From a virus: a stretch of DNA of 31,594 nucleotides. Shown in pieces: positions 8,383-14,190 of the stretch. The stretch lies in the IMG/VR virus record IMGVR_UViG_3300046777_000618, positions 1 through 31,594 of that record; one strand, 5' to 3'. The notes under the pieces were generated by a model. It saw only the letters and a list, made by a program, of their open reading frames with translations, was not told where the DNA came from and made no database searches. Within the stretch, counting starts at the first letter, position 1. Each line of letters opens with the position of its first letter. Made by a program: the position numbers and the translations under genes.

Positions 8383-8626
8383 GATGAATCCGTTGGTTCA
8401 CACGATAGAAGCACAATTTCACGGTGCTGCCAATGCCAGCATGTTGCGTGAGTTGCATCAGCAGCGCGATTGGAACGCACTGTTGGAATATGCGCTGTTG
8501 TTGGCAGAGCAAGAAGCCAGCCAGCGATCGCAGATCAACTGGCTGATCCGTGAGTCTATGCGCTCATGCACCGTTGAGCCATGGCATCTAGCTGCGGCTG
8601 AGGAACTGCTTAGAGGCCGCGACTAG
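8381..8626 (+). CDS. Small helical protein encoded opposite the leftward operon
   Basis: An 81-residue frame on the + strand (MMNPLVHTIEAQFHG...). Two adjacent ATGs (8381, 8384) are possible starts; a TTG at 8366 is also in frame but less likely. The ATG at 8381 overlaps the sigma start codon by two bases in the opposite direction, and the 3' end overlaps dCTP deaminase by 39 bases. The sequence is a clean pair of helices (ASMLRELHQQRDWNALLEYALLLAEQEASQ), with protein-like composition unlike a shadow frame. I do not recognise a family beyond similarity to small cyanophage helical proteins. Position suggests a link to sigma expression or activity, but this is inference. Confidence 0.6.
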   Translation: MMNPLVHTIEAQFHGAANASMLRELHQQRDWNALLEYALLLAEQEASQRSQINWLIRESMRSCTVEPWHLAAAEELLRGRD

Positions 8627-9115
8627 CTTGTCGTTGTTGTAGCTACCGGTGACGGCATAGCTAAGCGCTGGCCGTTGGCTCATACGGAAGAACACCATCT
8701 GGCCGATCTTGAGCCCGGGGTAAATTGGCAGCGGCTGCAGCTGGCGGGCATTTTTCAGCTCTAGCGTTAGCGCGCTTCCATGCCAACCTGGGTCGGCGTA
8801 GCCGGCATGCAGGTTCTCATAGCCTTCACGTGCGCGGCTGGATTTCAGAAAAAACAAGCCGGCTATATCTTCTGGCATAGCAAATGTTTCCATCGTCTGC
8901 GCCAGGATAAATTGCCCCGGCACCAGCTCATATGGGTGCTCGGCGCTGTAATTGCTGATCGACAACGGAATCATCTGGTGGGACTCCACCGACTCCAGCA
9001 TGATCAGGTTGCCAAGCCGCAGATCCAGGCTGGCAGGATTGATCAGCTCTGACTGGTGGTGCTGCACCATGCCTTGCTCGATCAGATAATGGATCTCGGT
9101 GTCAGAAAGGATCAT
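8588..9115 (-). CDS. dcd: dCTP deaminase
   Basis: A 175-residue member of the dCTP deaminase/dUTPase superfamily, close to the usual length for Dcd (about 190). Key motifs are 'INPASLDLRLG' (26-35), 'VPGQFILAQTMETFAMP' (65-81), 'KSSRAREG' (91-98) and 'GSALTLELKN', with E119 in the place of the catalytic glutamate that separates deaminases from plain dUTPases. It converts dCTP to dUTP, the source of dUMP for thymidylate synthesis, and so raises dTTP during phage replication. I cannot tell whether it is bifunctional. It overlaps the zinc-ribbon gene upstream by 14 bases. Confidence 0.87.
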   Translation of the reverse strand: MILSDTEIHYLIEQGMVQHHQSELINPASLDLRLGNLIMLESVESHQMIPLSISNYSAEHPYELVPGQFILAQTMETFAMPEDIAGLFFLKSSRAREGYENLHAGYADPGWHGSALTLELKNARQLQPLPIYPGLKIGQMVFFRMSQRPALSYAVTGSYNNDKLVAASKQFLSRS

Positions 9116-9314
9116 GTCTCAGTAGTGGTTTTTTCTTGGGTGTGATGATGTCATAGGGTGAAACTACTTGCTCATGCGTTTGGTAGGTATACCATCGATG
9201 ATCGCAAGCAGTGCATTTGCGGCGACGAATGATGTATTTAGGCGTGCTGTTGCCAGCGATCACATAAGTACGTAACGCTCCGCAATTAGGGCATTTTGTT
9301 TGAATCGCGGGCAT
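9102..9314 (-). CDS. Small zinc-ribbon protein, NrdR-like N-terminal type
   Basis: A 70-residue protein with a clear four-cysteine zinc ribbon: C8/C11 in 'CPNCG' and C34/C37 in 'CTACDHRW', separated by the basic stretch 'PKYIIRRRK'. The spacing and 'RRRKC..C..RW' resemble the zinc ribbon of NrdR transcriptional repressors, but the ATP-cone is absent. It probably binds nucleic acid or a protein partner. It is coupled to dcd by a 14-base overlap and to the next upstream gene by a 29-base overlap. Confidence 0.7.
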   Translation of the reverse strand: MPAIQTKCPNCGALRTYVIAGNSTPKYIIRRRKCTACDHRWYTYQTHEQVVSPYDIITPKKKPLLRHDPF

Positions 9315-9522
9315 TTTCTAGGTCCTGTGCCATGACTGCTGCGCTGCGCAGCATGGTGCTGAGTTTGATTGGCCGCATGTTTTTCCAGCAGGCATAGCGG
9401 ATGGCATGACGGAAGCCCATACTAATGTTCCCGTCGCCTAGCTTGCGAGCAGCTTCAATTTCTTCACGGCTCATGCGGATGTTTACCGTAAAGTTGCGGC
9501 CTTTATTTAACCGATCAGCCAT
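9286..9522 (-). CDS. Small ribbon-helix-helix-like protein
   Basis: A 78-residue protein. The ATG at 9522 (MADRLNKGRNF) is preferred over an upstream TTG at 9534. Residues 8-40 fit a ribbon-helix-helix: a strand 'RNFTVNIRMS', helix 'REEIEAARKLG', then 'SMGFRHAIRYA'. The C-terminal half is a further helix rich in Met/Ala (LSTMLRSAAVMAQDLE). Such proteins are usually dimeric DNA-binding regulators. The fold call is by eye from the pattern and is tentative. Confidence 0.55.
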   Translation of the reverse strand: MADRLNKGRNFTVNIRMSREEIEAARKLGDGNISMGFRHAIRYACWKNMRPIKLSTMLRSAAVMAQDLENARDSNKMP

Positions 9523-9710
9523 TGCATGTACCAATTTGCTTTGCGTAGTGATTCGGTTCCCTGTTTGTGCTTTTCACGCCAGACATATTTGAGCACATTA
9601 CCTTTGCAGTAACCACGGAACTCCTCCGGGCTCAGTGCTGCCTGTATGGCTTCGATGCACTCAATACCGCCTTGCGTGTAATGCGGCGGGTGGTTGACCA
9701 GGTCAGTCAT
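9507..9710 (-). CDS. DUF3310 family protein (SaV-like)
   Basis: A 67-residue protein starting MTDLVNHPPHYTQGGIECIE. The opening 'V-NHPPHY..GGIE-I' and the later 'FRGYCKGNVLKYVWREK' and 'EDLRKA-WYL'-type ending (here ESLRKANWYMQWL) define the DUF3310 family, common in phages and sometimes called nucleotide kinase-like. The biochemical role is not established. A longer in-frame upstream extension to 9905 is not used because the ATG at 9710 gives the family's canonical N-terminus. It overlaps its upstream neighbour by 8 bases. Confidence 0.85.
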   Translation of the reverse strand: MTDLVNHPPHYTQGGIECIEAIQAALSPEEFRGYCKGNVLKYVWREKHKQGTESLRKANWYMQWLIG

Positions 9711-9945
9711 TGCCACCCTCCAGCTCGGCGACGATGGCGAGCAGTTCGGCGCGTATGGATGCCGCGTGTACATCACAGCAGGAGTCATACGGAAGGCCCG
9801 GCAGCGGCACCACCTGATCCGCAGCAGCTCGCAGGGCGGCGGCAATTGCGTAACGGTCTTCGTGCTGCAGGGAGGGATCCCATGGACTCTTCCAATAGGC
9901 ATCAAGCACCGCCTGCGCTTGTGGTGAAAGGTTGAGGTCAGTCAT
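9703..9945 (-). CDS. Small conserved phage protein (AIAAALRAAADQV motif)
   Basis: An 80-residue, acidic, helical protein: MTDLNLSPQAQAVLDAYWKS, then 'YAIAAALRAAADQVVP' and a final helix 'SIRAELLAIVAELEGG'. The middle motif recurs in many small cyanophage proteins but has no assigned function that I know. The start ATG at 9945 lies in an ATGA overlap with the next upstream gene. It is one of four consecutive genes that begin with the same few bases (MTD/MTE). Confidence 0.65.
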   Translation of the reverse strand: MTDLNLSPQAQAVLDAYWKSPWDPSLQHEDRYAIAAALRAAADQVVPLPGLPYDSCCDVHAASIRAELLAIVAELEGGND

Positions 9946-10250
9946 TGATTCCCCCAGCGGGCGAGGGCGTCAACGATTAGAGCATGTACGCACTCCAGCC
10001 CTTGGTCACCACCGTCGTATACAAAGCTGTGCTCTGCGCACAGATCATCTACCTCGGCAAGCGTCGGCCCCTGCGGCTTGGGCTGGGTGTTCTGCCTGAG
10101 AAACTCCACCATCAAGCGGTGAGCTTCGCCAGCATCAGCAATGAACTGGCCCCGATAGTGGAAGCCTTCTTTGTCGAGGCGGATAACTTCCTGACCAAAC
10201 TCGTAGCGAGAGTCGTGAAATGTGATGCGGTTGGTGGGTTGTTCAGTCAT
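9942..10250 (-). CDS. Conserved hypothetical protein
   Basis: A 102-residue protein from ATG 10250 (MTEQPTNRITFHDSRYEFG). An upstream in-frame extension to 10325 is rejected because it overlaps the neighbouring gene heavily. The N-terminal half is beta-rich (ITFHDSRYEFGQEVIRLDKEG, 'FHYRGQFI'), the rest is helical with 'EAHRLMVEFLRQ' and an acidic patch 'EVDDLCAEHSF'. No motif identifies a family. It is part of the chain of short early genes between RlpA-like and DUF3310 genes. Confidence 0.6.
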   Translation of the reverse strand: MTEQPTNRITFHDSRYEFGQEVIRLDKEGFHYRGQFIADAGEAHRLMVEFLRQNTQPKPQGPTLAEVDDLCAEHSFVYDGGDQGLECVHALIVDALARWGNQ

Positions 10251-10584
10251 CGATTTGCTCCAATGCGCGGCGGACAACGTTGGCAACATCTGCTGACAAA
10301 CGATCATCCGCGACAGCGGTATCAATAGTTAATAGCGCCTGCTCCTTCAAGCTCGGCGGCTTGGGGCGGCGAGCGGCGCGGAGCCTTCTGTGCGTGTTGG
10401 ATTCGCACAGTGCTTCATCCAATAGCCACCCACAGCACGCCTCCAGCTCCATATCGGCGCCCCATTGGGCGGCGCGGTTGGCGATGTGCAATTCGTAAAG
10501 CCAATCGCGTTCGTCGTAGCATTTTTCTGAAGCCCACTGCTCTACCAGTTCGCGAGGTGGGGTGATGGAGTTCTGGTCGGTCAT
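10243..10584 (-). CDS. Conserved hypothetical protein (ELEACCGWL motif)
   Basis: A 113-residue protein starting MTDQNSITPPRELVEQW. It has a 'WGADMELEACCGWL' segment in the middle and a helical C-terminus (ADVANVVRRALEQIDD). The combination 'PP.ELV.QW ... AA.WGAD.ELEACC.WL' is familiar from small early proteins of cyanophages and other phages, without assigned function. The paired cysteines do not form a zinc-ribbon pattern. Its start overlaps the stop of the upstream RlpA-like gene by one base. Confidence 0.65.
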   Translation of the reverse strand: MTDQNSITPPRELVEQWASEKCYDERDWLYELHIANRAAQWGADMELEACCGWLLDEALCESNTHRRLRAARRPKPPSLKEQALLTIDTAVADDRLSADVANVVRRALEQIDD

Positions 10585-10913
10585 CAGTAAGCAATCTGAA
10601 CGGTGGCTACCCCATCGAGGGGAATGCGTAAGCGATAGGCCGCTCCTGCTGACAGATCGAGGCTGTTGCAGTCGCAGCGGTCAGTGACTGGCACCACCAG
10701 CGTGCGGCCTTGATGGCTGACACGCACGCGAGTGCCACAAGCGATCCAAGGATGCGCTGCTGATACGCCCCAGTGCTGATAGGTCTGGCCACAAGCTGTA
10801 GCCCGGCCGTGGTACCAACCGTCGTAGACGGTGGCGGTGACGGGTCTGTCGTGGTGCGCTAAGGCAGGGCCCTGCATAAGCAGGGCCACAGTGAGCAAAA
10901 TGCGTCGGATCAT
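10584..10913 (-). CDS. Exported RlpA-like double-psi beta-barrel protein
   Basis: A 109-residue protein with a Sec signal peptide: basic 'MIRR', hydrophobic 'ILLTVALLMQG', and likely cleavage after 'ALA' (residue 19). The mature part fits a double-psi beta-barrel as in RlpA: 'TATVYDGWYHGRATACG', 'ACGTRVRV' and 'PVTDRCDCNSLDLS', with D78 and D86 at positions like the catalytic/binding residues of that fold. Four cysteines (41, 59, 80, 82) could form disulphides outside the cytoplasm. RlpA proteins cut naked glycan strands or bind peptidoglycan. Here it sits in the leftward non-structural block, away from the lysis genes, so it may modify the host envelope during infection. Confidence 0.77.
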   Translation of the reverse strand: MIRRILLTVALLMQGPALAHHDRPVTATVYDGWYHGRATACGQTYQHWGVSAAHPWIACGTRVRVSHQGRTLVVPVTDRCDCNSLDLSAGAAYRLRIPLDGVATVQIAY

Positions 10914-11053
10914 TGTTCTTTTACCAGCTCCATCAACTTGAGGATGTACTCGGCAAAGGCGACGTGGGTCATGACGGCATGGGTGCCAGGAGGCACCCCA
11001 TAGCTGTCACGCCACCACTCCTCAAACGCGGTCTTGATTGATGTGTTGTTCAT
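10910..11053 (-). CDS. Very small conserved protein (FEEWWRDSYG)
   Basis: A 47-residue frame from ATG 11053 to TGA 10910-10912, overlapping the RlpA-like start by 4 bases. It begins MNNTSIKTAFEEWWRDSYGV and continues 'PPGTHAVMTHVAFAEYILKL', a well-formed amphipathic helix pair. The 'F..WW...YG.PPGTHAV' pattern recurs in small cyanophage proteins. Function is unknown. Confidence 0.65.
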   Translation of the reverse strand: MNNTSIKTAFEEWWRDSYGVPPGTHAVMTHVAFAEYILKLMELVKEQ

Positions 11054-11165
11054 AAAGCCCCGTGTAAAGTGCGTGCATTGGATGGTCGGGATTATCCCGG
11101 CCGTCCTCGTGGTATAGCCGCTCGAGCAGCTCTTGGCGCTGGTTGTCCTGCTTGATGTCAGTCAT
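11022..11165 (-). CDS. Very small conserved protein (RQELLERLY)
   Basis: A 47-residue frame from ATG 11165, sharing one base with the stop of ssb (TGATG), to TGA 11022-11024. It reads MTDIKQDNQRQELLERLYHE followed by 'DGRDNPDHPMHALYTGLYEQ'. The overlap with the following gene (32 bases, different frame) is long but both frames look like coding sequence. No function can be given. Confidence 0.6.
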   Translation of the reverse strand: MTDIKQDNQRQELLERLYHEDGRDNPDHPMHALYTGLYEQHINQDRV

Positions 11166-11506
11166 CAGAACGCAGCCTCTTCTGACTTGGCGCGTGGCAG
11201 GTACTCAAACCGCTGCACGTTTAGCACATGCTTGCTGCGCTTGGTGCCGCTGTCTTTGTCGTTCCAGTCCTGGCGGCGGATGGCACCAGTCACCATGATG
11301 CTGTCACCCTTTTTGCAGTTGTCGGCAATCATCTGGCCGCCTTTGCCCCAAACTTCTACATCGATGGCGTTATTGATGTAATTGCCATCTTTGTCTTTGC
11401 CCTCGCTGATGCCACCACCGAAGTTGCAAACACAAGTGCCAGAATCAAAAAACTTAATTTGCGGTTCGCTAATAATACGAACAACGCCGGAAGCATAAAG
11501 GCTCAT
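11165..11506 (-). CDS. ssb: Single-stranded DNA-binding protein
   Basis: A 113-residue OB-fold protein: '[19 protein letters not shown]', 'CNFGGGISEG', 'IDVEVWGKGGQMIADNCKKG', and 'IMVTGAIRRQDWNDKDSG' follow the SSB strand order, including the conserved W in 'EVWG'. It is shorter than bacterial SSB (about 170-180) and lacks the long disordered linker. The end 'RAKSEEAAF' keeps only a weak version of the acidic, Phe-ended tip that recruits partner proteins. It would protect ssDNA made by the RecE-like exonuclease and helicase and sits next to the annealase gene. It overlaps the next upstream gene by 4 bases. Confidence 0.87.
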   Translation of the reverse strand: MSLYASGVVRIISEPQIKFFDSGTCVCNFGGGISEGKDKDGNYINNAIDVEVWGKGGQMIADNCKKGDSIMVTGAIRRQDWNDKDSGTKRSKHVLNVQRFEYLPRAKSEEAAF

Positions 11507-11706
11507 GGATTGACAGGGGTAATGGAATGGGACTCCTCAAAGGCCAGCACATCCGCTATGGGATACCTGACCCGCGACTCACCAAGTGGTAAGCCGAACC
11601 GCGGGACCGTGTAATAAGACGGTCCTTGGCCACGCAGCCGCTGGGATTTGATAGTGCTTGGCTTCAAGCCCCAGCGTGCTGCTAGTTGTTCAGTCGTCAG
11701 ATACAA
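11503..11706 (-). CDS. Small helix-turn-helix (AlpA/MerR-type) DNA-binding protein
   Basis: A 67-residue protein with a winged helix-turn-helix: '[20 protein letters not shown]' followed by the wing '[22 protein letters not shown]' and '[10 protein letters not shown]'. This is the pattern of excisionase/AlpA-like proteins. TTG 11706 is chosen as start because a strong AGGAGG (11713-11718) lies 6 bases upstream; a TTG at 11724 would add 'RRRPT' encoded by the ribosome-binding site itself. No integrase is in the window, so a regulatory role is more likely than excision. Confidence 0.7.
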   Translation of the reverse strand: MYLTTEQLAARWGLKPSTIKSQRLRGQGPSYYTVPRFGLPLGESRVRYPIADVLAFEESHSITPVNP

Positions 11707-12445
11707 GGTCGGCCTCCTTCTCAAGCATCTGCTGCAAGAGCTTGTCGTGTTGCTCTTGCGTCAGGTCGCCGTCCTCCAAGCGCTTTGCCATACGCGGTTG
11801 CAGATCCTCAAGGTCCTGCAGGCTCTTGGCTTTAGCGATGGCAGCAGCACCAGCGGTGAAGAACTTGCTGGTGTCTTTGGTCTTGACCGCAGGCAATGCC
11901 GGCGCTGCCTCGGTGGTGACAGTTACAGGCTCAGTGGCTTGGTCCATCTCGTCGGTGGTGTACACACCGGACATGTCCGCAGGGAATGCCTTACGCAGTG
12001 CCAGCGCCTCAGAGCATTTAGCGATCATCGCGGCAGGCATCTTGGCCCACAGCCCTTGGCCGGCGTTGTAGTCCGCAAAGCGGGCAACACCAACGAATGG
12101 ATGCTGGCTGCCTTTGCGCCAGATGGTGGTCTTGGCTGCAGCCGGTGGCTTGGATGACAGCCATACGTCAGCCCAGCCGCCCTCTTCGCCACACCACTCG
12201 GTATGGCTGCCGTCAAGTTGCCCAGTGCGCTCGGCAATGGCACGGAGTCCATCAATGCCGGCTTGGATGGTCATCTTGCCGCCACGCTTAATGGCGTAGA
12301 TCTGCTTGCTAAACGGATCTAGTCCAGTGCGCTGGCAGGCATAGGCAAATAGCCGCAACTCATCATTGGTGCAGCCCGGTGCAATGGTGCTGCTGATCAG
12401 TTGGACTTGGTCAGGAGTCCAGGTAGTGATTGAAACGCTGGTCAT
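11690..12445 (-). CDS. bet: Phage recombination protein Bet (RecT/Redbeta family)
   Basis: A 251-residue single-strand annealing protein. The N-terminal part has the family pattern '[48 protein letters not shown]' in order (roughly 24-75), then 'GVARFADYN', '[24 protein letters not shown]', which is the conserved core end. The C-terminal 80 residues are a variable, charged tail ([20 protein letters not shown]). It would anneal complementary ssDNA generated by the RecE-like exonuclease encoded just upstream, with which it shares one base at a TAATG junction. The length is close to lambda Bet (261). Confidence 0.9.
   Translation of the reverse strand: MTSVSITTWTPDQVQLISSTIAPGCTNDELRLFAYACQRTGLDPFSKQIYAIKRGGKMTIQAGIDGLRAIAERTGQLDGSHTEWCGEEGGWADVWLSSKPPAAAKTTIWRKGSQHPFVGVARFADYNAGQGLWAKMPAAMIAKCSEALALRKAFPADMSGVYTTDEMDQATEPVTVTTEAAPALPAVKTKDTSKFFTAGAAAIAKAKSLQDLEDLQPRMAKRLEDGDLTQEQHDKLLQQMLEKEADLVSDD
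11713..11718 (-). promoter_or_regulatory. Strong ribosome binding site deciding a TTG start
   Basis: AGGAGG on the minus strand, 6 bases before TTG 11706. It lies inside the 3' end of the annealase gene and fixes the start of the small helix-turn-helix gene. Confidence 0.65.
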
Positions 12446-13233
12446 TAGAAGGTCTCAGTTTCGATGGGATTTGTCGCCCACTTAGGCAGGCTGATGGTCT
12501 GAATGATCGTGTCGCCGTAGCCGGGCCATACGTCAACCGCATGACAGGCAGCGATCACGTCCATGCCATTGTCCCGCATGGTCCGCCCTAATGCAAGGGC
12601 TTCGGCGTCGAGTTCATACACCGCAACAGCATGCGGGTAAGTCTTCTCGACTGCGACGAACACAAACCGCTCAGCGCCGAACAGGCCAGCCAGATAGTGC
12701 GCCGCTTGCACGTGATAGCCGAAGGTAGCCACGCTGCGCGCAAATGCTTGCGGGCTGGCGTCGGTGGTGGTCTTGACGTCCACCACAGTGCTGCCATTGA
12801 GCCAATCAGGTCGGCACTTGCAGCGCATACCGGTTGCGGCGTCAGTCCACCAGAAGGACTGCTCGGCCTTGCCTTGCTTGAGCAATGCTGCTGCGGCTGG
12901 GTGCGCCTGCACTGCAGCGCTCATGCCCATAGCAAGCGCCATGTCGCTGCTGGTGACGGCTTCCATGCCCTGGGCGGCCATCCGCTCGGCTTGCTCTTTG
13001 CCGGCCTTGGTGTTGCGCGGTGCGCACACGCCGTAGCGGTTCAGCAGCTCCTCTGGTTCAAGGATGGCGCAATGGGCAAGGCTGCCCAGCTTCATCGCAG
13101 CGGTCGGCTCAACCGGCTTGCGGTTGGGGTCAACGTACCGGCTCCAGTAGTGGTAAGGCGATTGCATTACCGCTTTCAGATGACTGGCGCTGACGGCTGG
13201 GTCAGCGTGGTACTCCTCGTTTGTGATGGTCAT
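12445..13233 (-). CDS. RecE-like PD-(D/E)XK exonuclease
   Basis: A 262-residue protein; ATG 13233 is chosen because it gives the typical start '[20 protein letters not shown]'. Motifs are '[20 protein letters not shown]' (15-34), H54 in '[12 protein letters not shown]', D143 in 'CKCRPDW', and the D152-x-K154 core in '[12 protein letters not shown]', followed by 'YHVQAAHYL'. These match the RecE C-terminal nuclease family, which resects dsDNA 5' to 3'. It pairs with the Bet annealase downstream, the usual two-component phage recombinase. An additional 15 residues upstream in the same frame are less likely. Confidence 0.87.
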   Translation of the reverse strand: MTITNEEYHADPAVSASHLKAVMQSPYHYWSRYVDPNRKPVEPTAAMKLGSLAHCAILEPEELLNRYGVCAPRNTKAGKEQAERMAAQGMEAVTSSDMALAMGMSAAVQAHPAAAALLKQGKAEQSFWWTDAATGMRCKCRPDWLNGSTVVDVKTTTDASPQAFARSVATFGYHVQAAHYLAGLFGAERFVFVAVEKTYPHAVAVYELDAEALALGRTMRDNGMDVIAACHAVDVWPGYGDTIIQTISLPKWATNPIETETF

Positions 13234-13418
13234 TTCTGCCTCAGTTGACGGTGGATCATGGTCTGTGGTCCGAAGCAATGCAGCAGTTGCGGAAATGCCT
13301 GCAGGAGGATTTGACGGTTGTTGGGGTCAGCAACCAGCCCTGCATCGGCAAGGCGTGAGATAAACCCGCCGCCGTGCTGCTTGGCGGTTTGGAATGTCCA
13401 GAAGTCGTCTGATGTCAT
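13230..13418 (-). CDS. Small conserved protein (DDFWTFQ)
   Basis: A 62-residue protein starting MTSDDFWTFQTAKQHGGGFI, followed by 'LADAGLVADPNNRQILLQAFPQLL' and a basic tail. It overlaps the exonuclease start by 4 bases. Proteins with the 'DDFW.F..AK.HGG.F...LA.AG..AD..N' pattern are frequent in cyanophage early regions. The sequence suggests a short helical protein without catalytic motif; function unknown. Confidence 0.6.
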   Translation of the reverse strand: MTSDDFWTFQTAKQHGGGFISRLADAGLVADPNNRQILLQAFPQLLHCFGPQTMIHRQLRQK

Positions 13419-13442
13419 GGGTAGAATGGCTTTGGTAGGGAT

Positions 13443-13465
13443 GACGGGGGTGTGGCGCCCCCGTC
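13443..13465. terminator. Strong G+C hairpin between two small genes
   Basis: GACGGGGG (13443-13450) and CCCCCGTC (13458-13465) form a perfect 8-bp stem with a 7-base loop. On the + strand it is followed by GTTTT (13466-13470), the layout of an intrinsic terminator, but no + strand gene ends here. On the - strand it lies directly after the TAG of the membrane/HTH gene and lacks a U-tract. It may be a bidirectional attenuator or a processing hairpin; the direction is uncertain. Confidence 0.45.
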
Positions 13466-13470
13466 GTTTT

Positions 13471-13650
13471 CTATGCCAGTGCTAAGCGGACGCGGTAGCG
13501 GCTGATATGCATGTGCTCCGCAATGCGGCGCTGCGACCAGCCGTAGCCCCGCAATCGCTTGGCGCGTTGCTCAGTTGACTCCGTTGCCCACAGCAGCACC
13601 AGCAACGGCAGCAGCAACAGGGCAAGGATCAGGGTCAGTGTGGTTGTCAT
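13471..13650 (-). CDS. Membrane-anchored helix-turn-helix small protein
   Basis: A 59-residue frame (ATG 13650, TAG 13471-13473). Residues 4-22 are one hydrophobic helix (TLTLILALLLLPLLVLLWA). Residues 24-57 are charged and read as a helix-turn-helix: 'STEQRAKRLRGYGWSQRRIA' then 'EHMHISRYRVRLAL'. The order, anchor followed by a DNA-binding-like motif, is unusual, though similar short proteins occur in cyanophages. It could be a membrane-bound regulator or a protein that tethers DNA. It is preceded by one of the shared-sequence promoters at 13692-13720 and followed by a strong hairpin. Confidence 0.65.
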   Translation of the reverse strand: MTTTLTLILALLLLPLLVLLWATESTEQRAKRLRGYGWSQRRIAEHMHISRYRVRLALA

Positions 13651-13691
13651 GGGTGGGATTTGCAGTGCAGGCCGGTTGCCTGCGTGGTCAC

Positions 13692-13720
13692 ACTATACCA
13701 CCATGGTCTGCCGTGGTCAA
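13692..13720 (-). promoter_or_regulatory. Promoter, shared phage type (TTGACC-17-TATAGT)
   Basis: On the minus strand TTGACC (13715-13720) and TATAGT (13692-13697) are separated by 17 bases, with an extended -10 TGG just before the hexamer. The first 11 bases (TTGACCACGGC) are identical to those of the promoter at 22490-22518, and the spacer also shares ATG-x-TGG. It lies in the 91-base gap upstream of the membrane/HTH gene, about 40 bases before its ATG. A second copy of TGACCACG begins close to the predicted start point and could be an operator. Confidence 0.72.
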
Positions 13721-13741
13721 CCCTCCTGCAACAAAGCCCGG

Positions 13742-14146
13742 TCAGTCACGCACGGGTGTATCGGTTTTGTCGCAAACCAGAGCCCTTGCATCCTCAACTG
13801 ACCGCGCCACACCAGCGATGCCGCCTGCAGCCTGCACCGCATCAAGCCACTGCTGCTGCTCGGGGCGCAGCCTGCCGGTTGGGGTCTTGACCTCGATGGA
13901 GGTGAACACCGCCAGCCGTTGGCCGACCATGTCAGGAGTCACCGTCACCGTGCGCCAGCCGATCAGGTCAGCGCTGCCTTTGCATAGGCCGAACTGCACT
14001 GGGCGGCCGTTCTGGTCGCGCAGGGTGCCGGTGTTGTTGCGGAAGACCTTGGTGTCACCGTGGCTGATGGCTAGCCGGATCTCCTGCTGGATGCGCTGCT
14101 CGCTCAATTTTGCATTCCAGCATCTTGAGCAGCAATTCTGGTCCAT
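13742..14146 (-). CDS. VRR-NUC domain nuclease
   Basis: A 134-residue protein from ATG 14146. A further in-frame start at 14191 is rejected because its first codons lie in a transcription terminator. The VRR-NUC fold of the PD-(D/E)XK superfamily is read from 'SEQRIQQEIRLAI', 'VFRNNTG', 'GLCKGSADLIGW' (D60), 'FTSIEVKTPTGRLRPEQQQWLDAVQAAGG' (E85, K87, Q98) and 'AGVARSVEDA'. Such nucleases in phages act on branched or ssDNA-dsDNA junctions, fitting the recombination genes nearby. It lies downstream of the strong terminator at 14165-14185, so its transcription may rely on read-through. Confidence 0.85.
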   Translation of the reverse strand: MDQNCCSRCWNAKLSEQRIQQEIRLAISHGDTKVFRNNTGTLRDQNGRPVQFGLCKGSADLIGWRTVTVTPDMVGQRLAVFTSIEVKTPTGRLRPEQQQWLDAVQAAGGIAGVARSVEDARALVCDKTDTPVRD

Positions 14147-14164
14147 TGCTGCCTGGCTGACAAG

Positions 14165-14185
14165 AAAAAAGCCCCGAAGGGCTTT
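14165..14185 (-). terminator. Rho-independent terminator with UUCG loop
   Basis: On the minus strand AAAGCCC-TTCG-GGGCTTT forms a 7-bp stem with a UUCG-type tetraloop, followed by further Ts (total T run from the stem end to 14165). It begins 5 bases after the stop of the 65-residue gene at 14191. This is a textbook intrinsic terminator and would separate that gene from the VRR-NUC gene. Confidence 0.85.
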
Positions 14186-14190
14186 CATCA

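Noticed and set aside
8264-8512. Minus-strand frame antisense to the 8381 gene
   Set aside because: Composition is His/Gln/Thr-rich and shadow-like, overlaps the sigma gene by more than 100 bases, while the + strand frame looks like real protein.
11503-11706. Excisionase of a temperate phage
   Set aside because: Fold fits AlpA/excisionase, but no integrase or att-like repeats were found in the window, so only a general DNA-binding call is made.
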